From Spirochaetota bacterium (GTDB lineage Bacteria > Spirochaetota > UBA4802 > UBA5550), in assembly GCA_022704585.1 (NCBI GenBank), contig JAKJGD010000109.1, forward strand, positions 1-6,993: a DNA stretch of 6,993 bases, written 5' to 3'. Shown here one piece after another: positions 1-5,004 of the stretch. How positions within the stretch are numbered: the stretch's first letter is position 1; each line of letters begins with the position of its first letter. Position numbers and translations under genes: made by a program. The notes under the pieces were generated by a model that did no database searches, had not been told where the DNA came from, and saw only the letters and a list, made by a program, of their open reading frames with translations.

Positions 1-804
1 GGAAACGACGTGGATGACCCGGGCCTTATTTCCGTACTGGACAATTACAATGTCGCCGCCTGCAGCGATACCACGCTCCTGGTATACCGCACGTGGAAGG
101 AGGGCCCGCCCGGGGGCACAATCACGGAGCGGATACGGGAAAAAGGCCCTCATACGCTGACAGCAGAAGAAATCGCGCAATTAAACAGCAAGACCGGCCT
201 CAGGGAAATTCGCCGCTTCGATAAAACGGGAAAGCGGATCTCCCTCTGGCCCGGCCGCGACAACGCCGGCCTTGAACGCACGGTCCCCGCATGGGACGCC
301 ATGCCGGACTGCCCGGCTCAGCCGCCGGAAAACGCGCTGCTTGAAGCGGGCCCGGACGGCATCCTTTACATGATGGACCCGGCAAGCGCCGTCACCGCGC
401 GCTATGACCGCGATGGAAAATTCCTCGGCTTGATACGTCCGGAACAGAAAGCAATAAGGGAAATAGAGGATTTCTGCATCGCCGGGGACGGCACCATATG
501 CATCATCTTCTGGCATAAGAAAAAAATCGGCGGGGAAGACTGGCCCCACGTGGCGCGCATCGGGACCGACGGCTCCTTCCGGCTCCTGGCCGGCCCGCAT
601 GCGCCGAAGCATAATTATTCCATCGGCACCTGGTCAAAAAGGATCTCGGCGTCGGAGCAGGGTTCCATCCACCTGTGCGCCTACAAGCTCATGGATTTAC
701 GAGTGCTGAATCCCGACGGATCGCTCCTCTGGAAGGGCCTCTGGACCGACCGTTATGACGAGACCCTGGCCGGGGAGCTGAAGGAGGCGCGGGAAAAGAA
801 ATAA
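1..804 (+). CDS. Beta-propeller-like protein, 5'-truncated by the window edge
   Basis: The reading frame is open from base 1. A GTG at position 10 could serve as a start, but the frame continues upstream of it and the residues there read like the interior of a domain, so the gene probably begins outside the window. Numbering from that GTG (264 codons), four spaced turn motifs are visible: FDKTGKR (70-76), YDRDGKF (132-138), IGTDGSF (184-190) and LNPDGSL (233-239). Each is followed by hydrophobic strand residues and most are preceded by a short DG/QG-hydrophobic strand such as PDGILYM or GDGTICI. This spacing is typical of NHL/YVTN-like beta-propeller blades. No catalytic residues, membrane helix or export signal are visible in the part present. 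The last codons overlap the next gene by one base. Function unknown; it may be a scaffold or binding protein at the envelope. The propeller call is an inference from repeat rhythm. Confidence 0.75.
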   Translation, partial: GNDVDDPGLISVLDNYNVAACSDTTLLVYRTWKEGPPGGTITERIREKGPHTLTAEEIAQLNSKTGLREIRRFDKTGKRISLWPGRDNAGLERTVPAWDAMPDCPAQPPENALLEAGPDGILYMMDPASAVTARYDRDGKFLGLIRPEQKAIREIEDFCIAGDGTICIIFWHKKKIGGEDWPHVARIGTDGSFRLLAGPHAPKHNYSIGTWSKRISASEQGSIHLCAYKLMDLRVLNPDGSLLWKGLWTDRYDETLAGELKEAREKK

Positions 805-1319
805 TGCTTCAAAAGGTTCTGGCCAATAAACCCCTTTCTGTCCTGGCCCTGCTCTGCCTGGCAGGCGGCATTGCAACCCTGGGCTACTTCATTCTACTGA
901 TCAGGGCTGCCGATGACAGCGCCGACTGGCCGTCGACAACGGGTAAGCTTGTAAAATGCCGCGTGGCGAAGCACCGGAGCTCATCCGTCGGCGGGCGCTA
1001 CGGTCAGAGCAGCCTGGGCGAAACGGTGGCCTACGACCTGGACATGGAATATGAATACGAGGTCGCCGGAGTGGCGCACCGGGGGCGGAGGTTTAACTTC
1101 GGGCCCCACACAGGCGACCGGGATTACTGGAGTGAGAAAGCGAAAAAATATTGCGCGGGAAGAAGTGCCGAGGTTTATTACAATCCGCGCGTTCCGGAAG
1201 AATCCGTCCTGGAGACTGAGGGGGGCGAAGAGAATTATATCTTCATTTTAATGGGCCTGGGATTCCTCGGCTTCGGCCTGTATTGTGCCGTACAACTTTT
1301 TCGGGAACGGGCCGCTTAG
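804..1319 (+). CDS. DUF3592-type membrane protein with two transmembrane helices
   Basis: This 171-residue protein has a hydrophobic helix at about 11-33, an extramembrane segment at about 35-145 and a second helix at about 146-166, ending in a short basic tail (FRERAA). The middle segment follows the DUF3592 pattern. It opens with a W-P-x-x-x-G-x-L/V start (W42 onward, TTGKLVKCRV), continues with Y-x-Y-E-V-x-G-x-x-x-x-G (EYEYEVAGVAHRG), and closes with the characteristic V-Y-Y-N-P-x-x-P-E-x-S motif (VYYNPRVPEESVLE). The biochemical role of DUF3592 proteins is not established. The ATG shares its A with the TAA stop of the upstream gene (TAATG), so translation is probably coupled. An AAGGAGG lies at 781-787, but its 16-base spacing is long for a normal ribosome binding site, and coupling may matter more. 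Co-expression with the propeller-like gene is therefore likely. Confidence 0.82.
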   Translation: MLQKVLANKPLSVLALLCLAGGIATLGYFILLIRAADDSADWPSTTGKLVKCRVAKHRSSSVGGRYGQSSLGETVAYDLDMEYEYEVAGVAHRGRRFNFGPHTGDRDYWSEKAKKYCAGRSAEVYYNPRVPEESVLETEGGEENYIFILMGLGFLGFGLYCAVQLFRERAA

Positions 1320-1603
1320 CGTCCACCAGTCATGACCCGGTTTAATGCGCCGGATCGTCTGTTGTTCCGGCAGGAAGCAGCGCTTCCGTCCCATTCTTCC
1401 CGTCATTTCCGCAATCGGCCGCATTCCGGAAGCATCCCCTTAACCCGACGCACGGTTTCCGGCTATAGACCGTTCCTGATGGTTGTCCCCTCCTGTCTTT
1501 CAACGCATCCTCATACGGATCTGGCCCGAATGCTCGTTTATCTGCCCGGCAAACGCACGGCAACGCAGTACGATATCATGGAATATGCGCACAGGTAGAC
1601 ATT
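1320..1603. other. Convergent intergenic spacer without a credible gene
   Basis: This 284-base stretch separates two genes that point at each other. Open frames of 73-88 codons exist on both strands, but they lack ribosome binding sites, resemble no known family, and are rich in Arg, Pro, His and Cys as expected for shadow frames. One short hairpin is visible: GGAAGC (1373-1378) and GCTTCC (1382-1387) around a three-base loop. It has no T tract on either strand, so it is a poor intrinsic terminator candidate. No other strong terminator is seen, so how the two transcripts end is unclear. Confidence 0.55.
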
Positions 1604-2851
1604 TCAAAATCCCTTCGCGGCATCGCGGCGATTACCGGGATCTTCGTAGGAGATATTCAGGTCGTCGAGAAGCCGCAGCAGTACCATCTTGTTGTTCACA
1701 TTGAGCTTGTTATATATATTCGTGATATGACGCTTCATGGTGTTCTCGCTTATACCAAGATACGAAGCTATCTCCTTGTTGGACGCCCCATAGGTAACAT
1801 GGTGGATGATCTCGATCTCCCTCGCCGTTATTGTGTAGAGGTGCCCGAGGTGCTTCAGTTCCCGCAGCTCTTTCGCTATGACCAGCAATCCCAGGCTGTC
1901 CCCCAGCTTGTCCGTGATGACACTGAAGCGCGCGTCCATCATCCGTGAGTCTTCTCCCCCATGGCAGAAATGCAGCCGCGCAGAGAAGGTTTTCGTCTGG
2001 TCCGACAGCAACAGCAGAATCCGGTCCTGAATTTTTCCATGTTCCGGGATGATGCTTGAAACATGGCTGCCAACGAGAGAATCGCCTCCGCACAGCTCTT
2101 TCATCCTGTCATTAATTGCAGCTATAGTGGAGTCCGCATGTAAAAAAATGATCAATTCATCGATGTGATCAATTATATACCTGCTTACCATCTCAGGCGT
2201 AATACTCAAAAGACGATACCTGGCCATTGCGAAAACAATAGCATAGCACCAGATCAGCGTAAGAAACGGCGTGAGGGTTGGTATGCGCATGAACCCCATG
2301 GCGTAATCGCAGATAATCGTTATGATGATAACCGCCACGGCGCTTCTCACGATAATCGCCGCTTGCTTTTTTTCCATTCTGCGCGTTGATTTCCTGCCCC
2401 AGACAAATACGAGAAAAAGCCCAATCATATTATAACTGTTTGCGTAGACATGCGCCATGACATACCACTTGCCATATGGAAAATCATTAACAATGGCGTT
2501 GTAGGCAATATTCTGGTACAAGAAAACGCCCGGGATGACCAGGATAAGCGCATTTACAAGAACCCTGTGCTTTATTTTTTCATCGAAACGAGTCAAAAAA
2601 AGAAAAAATCTTAATGTGAATATCTCGTAAACCAGGGCACCGCAAAAACTCATTTTCTGCCAGAAGACCCTCTGTTCCGGTGCCAGCGCCATATTCAGGA
2701 AGATATATGAAAAACTCCAGAGGGAGAAGGCAAGGCAGGAATAGAAGAAATTTCTGTTTATTTTCGAGTTATAATTCAAGTATAACACGAAGGCGCCCAC
2801 ATAAATATACGTGACAAAGGAAATTGTTGATAAAATCGACATCACGAACAT
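1604..2851 (-). CDS. Membrane-integral 7TM-PAS-LuxR one-component transcription regulator
   Basis: The 415-residue protein has three parts. Residues 1-212 hold about seven hydrophobic helices (roughly 5-26, 35-54, 66-87, 97-114, 135-152, 164-184, 190-210), resembling the 7TM sensor region found at the N terminus of some histidine kinases. Residues about 218-328 look like a PAS domain (IIDHIDELIIFLHADSTI, then AAINDRMKELCG and a V-G-S-H-V segment). Residues 337-397 form a LuxR/FixJ-type helix-turn-helix: TAREIEII at 342-349, GASNKEIASYLGIS at 355-368, then T371, K373, H375, N378, I379, K382, L383 and V385. There is no receiver or kinase domain, so it is a one-component regulator that would bind DNA while anchored in the membrane. 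Signal and targets are unknown. It is divergent from the lipoprotein gene and may regulate the shared intergenic region. An ATG three codons in (2840-2842) is an alternative start; neither start has a strong ribosome binding site. Confidence 0.9.
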   Translation of the reverse strand: MFVMSILSTISFVTYIYVGAFVLYLNYNSKINRNFFYSCLAFSLWSFSYIFLNMALAPEQRVFWQKMSFCGALVYEIFTLRFFLFLTRFDEKIKHRVLVNALILVIPGVFLYQNIAYNAIVNDFPYGKWYVMAHVYANSYNMIGLFLVFVWGRKSTRRMEKKQAAIIVRSAVAVIIITIICDYAMGFMRIPTLTPFLTLIWCYAIVFAMARYRLLSITPEMVSRYIIDHIDELIIFLHADSTIAAINDRMKELCGGDSLVGSHVSSIIPEHGKIQDRILLLLSDQTKTFSARLHFCHGGEDSRMMDARFSVITDKLGDSLGLLVIAKELRELKHLGHLYTITAREIEIIHHVTYGASNKEIASYLGISENTMKRHITNIYNKLNVNNKMVLLRLLDDLNISYEDPGNRRDAAKGF

Positions 2852-2912
2852 TGTATACCCGGCACCCGAATCGTATCAATTATACTGTGAACAAAATTGT
2901 TTTCTGCATGCA
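2852..2912 (-). promoter_or_regulatory. Candidate promoter and operator region of the 7TM-PAS-LuxR gene
   Basis: Read on the minus strand, a perfect TATAAT lies at 2879-2884. It would start a transcript near 2872 and give a leader of about 20 bases before the ATG at 2851, but no good -35 sits 16-18 bases upstream of it. A second arrangement, TTGATA (2874-2879), 16 bases, TATACA (2852-2857), would start transcription inside the coding sequence, close to the ATG at 2842. Just upstream of the TATAAT are an interrupted dyad, AACAA-AA-TTGTT (2890-2901), and an 8-base palindrome TGCATGCA (2905-2912). They lie where an activator or repressor would touch the promoter. All of this is motif reading. 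Confidence 0.4.
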
Positions 2913-3120
2913 ATGCGGCTTTCTCACCGCAGCAGGCGGGGGAAAACCTTATTAAATGTACACTGTCGATTTATTTATTGCATATATGCGGCCATGATTC
3001 AACATGACATGGCAATAAGCATAAAAACGTATTTTCCGCGACTGTCAAGGAAAATACCGTTCATTTCCGGTCGGGGCTTACCGTCAGATAATATAAACGA
3101 CCCACGGCGGATATTCGAAT

Positions 3121-3182
3121 CGATGCCGCACAATGAGCTCCCGCACACGCTCATCGAAACCGTGAGGCAATAGACGGCATCG
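3121..3182. repeat. Nested inverted repeats
   Basis: The outer arms CGATGCCG (3121-3128) and CGGCATCG (3175-3182) are perfectly complementary over eight bases. They enclose a hairpin with ATGAGC (3133-3138) and GCTCAT (3149-3154) around a ten-base loop. An alternative stem pairs GGCAATA (3166-3172) with TATTGTC (3193-3199), including one G-U pair, and is followed eight to nine bases later by seven T residues. The two foldings compete for the same bases. This could be a structured leader or small RNA element, or chance. Confidence 0.35.
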
Positions 3183-3250
3183 GAATTCCTCATATTGTCG
3201 CCATTTCATTTTTTTAATTCAAAATCCATTATTTCCCCAATCTACTACTT

Positions 3251-3269
3251 TTGGGTGATGCATACCCAA
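3251..3269. promoter_or_regulatory. Operator-like inverted repeat upstream of the lipoprotein gene
   Basis: TTGGGT (3251-3256) and ACCCAA (3264-3269) form a perfect six-base dyad around the seven-base centre GATGCAT. It lies about 110 bases before the lipoprotein start, in AT-rich sequence, upstream of the TATATT boxes at 3281 and 3304. The size and spacing suit binding by a dimeric helix-turn-helix protein, and the neighbouring LuxR-type regulator is the obvious candidate. No second copy was noticed in the window, so the assignment is an inference. Confidence 0.35.
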
Positions 3270-3364
3270 CGCGGTGAATGTATATTTTCATTGCTGGTCA
3301 TAGTATATTGCTCACGCCAGGGGCTTATATACGCCGAATCATGCATATTTTACTCAAGTACCAT

Positions 3365-3371
3365 AAAGAGG
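3365..3371 (+). promoter_or_regulatory. Ribosome binding site that fixes the lipoprotein start
   Basis: AAAGAGG lies five bases before the ATG at 3377 and differs from AAGGAGG by one base. The open frame extends upstream to an ATG at 3278, but the 33 extra codons have no comparable site and would put a non-signal segment before the export signal. The start at 3377 is therefore preferred. Confidence 0.65.
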
Positions 3372-3376
3372 CTTTC

Positions 3377-3994
3377 ATGAATAAATTCATCGCGGCAGCT
3401 TCGGCATTATTGATATGCCTTCCGGCTTTGATCAACTTCACCTCATGTCATGACCCCGGCAATGAAATAAACCCGCTGATCATGGGGCTTGCCGGCCAGT
3501 CCGAGCCGGCCGTCTATCTCTTCCAGGTATCATCATCGCATAACGGCGATTTTCTAACCGACGCTAGTTCCCGGGCTGACCTCGACCAGCTTGCGCTGGC
3601 CGCATACCAGGCATCGTATTCGAACCTGCATTGCAGGGAGGTTCATGCTTTTATCAGCGTTGCCGCAGATGACGAGATCAGGGACCTGGGCATCCCGGCC
3701 GACCTGCCCGTGAAGAGCCCTGACGGAACGGTGATCGCGAACGACCGCGCCGATCTTCTGGACGGTTCCATAAATACGTCTCTGGGTGACGCCGGTGTGG
3801 TTGAAAATTTTGTAAGCAACTACTGGACCGGCGCCACATCAGAAGGCGGGCTCCATGGCTGGAATTGCACCAACTGGACTTCGACCGCTTCAAACGGAAC
3901 GACCGGAAGCAGCGGCAGTATAACTGATACATGGCTGATCCATTCGGCAGTATCCTGCGGATCAGGGCCCGCTCTGGTCGGCGTATGCTGGTAA
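3377..3994 (+). CDS. Putative DUF1554-like surface lipoprotein
   Basis: Starting at ATG 3377 the protein has 205 residues. Residues 1-24 form a lipoprotein signal: MNK, a hydrophobic core (FIAAASALLICLPALI) and a lipobox-like FTSC with the lipidated Cys at 24. Phe rather than Leu at -3 is unusual, although spirochaete lipoboxes are known to be loose. The mature part resembles the DUF1554 family known mainly from Leptospira. It has a hydrophobic strand followed by NGDF and SRADLD (45-70), TVIANDRADLLDGSI (118-132), YWTGAT (149-154), NCTNWTS (163-169), a Gly/Ser/Thr-rich loop, W186, and a Cys-rich end with C194 and C204. Such domains are thought to be exported, disulphide-bonded and lectin-like, but their ligands are unknown. 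Cysteines 86, 164, 194 and 204 could pair. The gene is divergent from the membrane regulator, which may control it. Family assignment is from memory of the motif pattern. Confidence 0.72.
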   Translation: MNKFIAAASALLICLPALINFTSCHDPGNEINPLIMGLAGQSEPAVYLFQVSSSHNGDFLTDASSRADLDQLALAAYQASYSNLHCREVHAFISVAADDEIRDLGIPADLPVKSPDGTVIANDRADLLDGSINTSLGDAGVVENFVSNYWTGATSEGGLHGWNCTNWTSTASNGTTGSSGSITDTWLIHSAVSCGSGPALVGVCW

Positions 3995-4033
3995 GGCACC
4001 TGATCACTAACCAGGATGCGGAAAGGTGAAATA

Positions 4034-4111
4034 ATGAGCAGTCAACAACGAACAATGCTGGTATCGGTGCAGTGCGGAGGAATGATTTTTCACCGCGTGC
4101 GGCAAAGATGA
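4034..4111 (+). CDS. Possible 25-residue small ORF downstream of the lipoprotein gene
   Basis: An ATG at 4034 opens a frame of 25 codons ending in TGA at 4109-4111, beginning MSSQQRTML. It is preceded by AAAGGTG (4022-4028), a partial ribosome binding site five bases upstream. It starts 40 bases after the lipoprotein stop, on the same strand, so co-transcription is possible. The peptide has no hydrophobic segment and matches nothing I recognise. It may well be chance in the short spacer, and it is listed only because of the binding-site match. Confidence 0.15.
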   Translation: MSSQQRTMLVSVQCGGMIFHRVRQR

Positions 4112-4173
4112 CCCGGCACGTCAACGATTGCCGGAAAATTATTCCCGGGCGAGAAAGGGACGCGACGGTGCTG

Positions 4174-4872
4174 TCACTTCATGCATAGTTTTTCAATCAC
4201 CTCGACCACCGGCAGCATTTCCGGAAGCATTTCTTTCACCTGCCGCCCGGTCACCGAATACAACCTGGTCTTCCCGGTTGAGCCTCCCAGCCAGAGAGAG
4301 CAGCCCGCTTCCCGCCCGACAACCATGTCTTTAACAATTGTCCTGTTTTTGCTTATGAAGTCTTTCAACGCATTCTTGAATTCAGGGTTGCCAACCAGGC
4401 TTTTTCCGCCGTCACCGAGGAGCCTCCTCTCCTGAAAATAGGCATCCAGCTCTCCATCCTCGAAACTGAACGGCGGATAATCGCTCTGGGCAACCGGATA
4501 ATCGGGGATGAACGCAATAATTAGTTTCTTCAAGTGGTGAAAAAGCGTGTTAACATGGAATATTCTCGAGGAAACCCCCATGTGTACCGCGGAAAACTGA
4601 GGATCGCCCTTGACCTGCATGCATATGGATGCCTGGAAATGATTCGGCTCGATTCGTATTTTATGATTGTTCCACGAACCATGGTATATGCCGAACCCAT
4701 CACCCTTCGTATGCGACAATTTCAGTTCTTTAGCAAGGACAGGCAGGTCTTTCTTCGCCCTGTCCAGATTTATATCATCTCGCAACGACTCCCATAACGG
4801 CTCGAGCATCAACTTCCATGATACCGCGATCATGAGTGACGCAAGCGCACACTTCCACATGATTTCTTCCAT
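4174..4872 (-). CDS. Unrecognised protein with one N-terminal membrane helix
   Basis: I do not recognise this 232-residue protein. Residues about 5-25 (MWKCALASLMIAVSWKLMLE) form one hydrophobic helix, probably a membrane anchor. The rest is soluble, mixed alpha/beta. It has a compact strand-rich section (GFGIYHGSWNNHKIRIEP at about 59-76), then a helix-rich section with FPDY-like and FEDGELDAYFQERRLLG segments, and a C-terminal part with a GSTGKTRLY turn and a long amphipathic helix (about 210-230). The GSTGKT is too late and isolated to be a Walker A loop: it lacks the GxxxxGK spacing and the following domain. Two starts are possible, at 4872 (AGGG nine bases upstream) and at 4860, four codons in. 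A TAGAAT at 4905-4910 on the minus strand could be a -10 box. It follows the sugar dehydratase on the same strand after a 132-base gap without a clear terminator, so read-through is possible. Confidence 0.7.
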   Translation of the reverse strand: MEEIMWKCALASLMIAVSWKLMLEPLWESLRDDINLDRAKKDLPVLAKELKLSHTKGDGFGIYHGSWNNHKIRIEPNHFQASICMQVKGDPQFSAVHMGVSSRIFHVNTLFHHLKKLIIAFIPDYPVAQSDYPPFSFEDGELDAYFQERRLLGDGGKSLVGNPEFKNALKDFISKNRTIVKDMVVGREAGCSLWLGGSTGKTRLYSVTGRQVKEMLPEMLPVVEVIEKLCMK

Positions 4873-5004
4873 TATGTATCGCCCTGATGATTGTAGTGCC
4901 GCTTATTCTATCCGCCGGCCACGCCGGGATATGATGAAATTGGAAAATGCGCACATATCCATCCCGGGGCGGCAGAAACCATGGGATAATGCCGTGTCTT
5001 GCTC

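Larger units (their letters stand above)
2852..3376. other. Long AT-rich divergent intergenic region
   Basis: These 525 bases lie between the divergent regulator and lipoprotein genes. Frames up to 120 codons exist, but the longest runs out of the regulator's antisense strand, and none has a ribosome binding site or family-like residues. What the region does hold is structure: the regulator's promoter candidates, a 10-base palindrome GCATATATGC (2980-2989), an 8-base inverted repeat CGATGCCG/CGGCATCG enclosing a 6-base hairpin (3121-3182), a run of seven T (3209-3215), and the inverted repeat TTGGGT/ACCCAA (3251-3269). TATATT occurs at 3281-3286 and 3304-3309 on the plus strand, but neither has a convincing -35 partner, so the lipoprotein promoter cannot be fixed. 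A small RNA here is possible but not shown. Confidence 0.5.

Noticed and set aside
1373..1387. Short hairpin GGAAGC-AGC-GCTTCC as a terminator for the first operon
   Set aside because: The stem is only six base pairs and no T tract follows on either strand, so an intrinsic terminator call is not supported.
1547..1567. Imperfect tandem repeat CGGCAAACGCA/CGGCAACGCA
   Set aside because: Only two short copies, and no array or associated genes, so neither a CRISPR nor an iteron call is justified.
1332..1598. Open frames of 73-88 codons on both strands of the convergent spacer
   Set aside because: No ribosome binding sites, Arg/Pro/His-rich composition and no similarity to known proteins. I also looked for remnants of a decayed gene in the minus-strand frames and found nothing recognisable.
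2811..3173. A 120-codon plus-strand frame in the divergent region
   Set aside because: It begins inside the antisense strand of the regulator gene, has no ribosome binding site, and its residues show no domain, signal or membrane pattern.
3278..3376. Upstream extension of the lipoprotein start to ATG 3278
   Set aside because: The AAAGAGG site and the signal peptide both place the start at 3377; the extension would bury the signal peptide behind 33 residues.
4096..4120. Bulged hairpin (CGTGC-GG with CC-GGCACG) between the lipoprotein and the anchored protein, as a terminator
   Set aside because: The stem has a bulge and there is no T tract after it in either direction.
4174..4872. GSTGKT in the unrecognised protein as an ATP-binding Walker A loop
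   Set aside because: The motif lacks the GxxxxGK[ST] spacing, lies near the C terminus, and no Walker B or P-loop domain follows.
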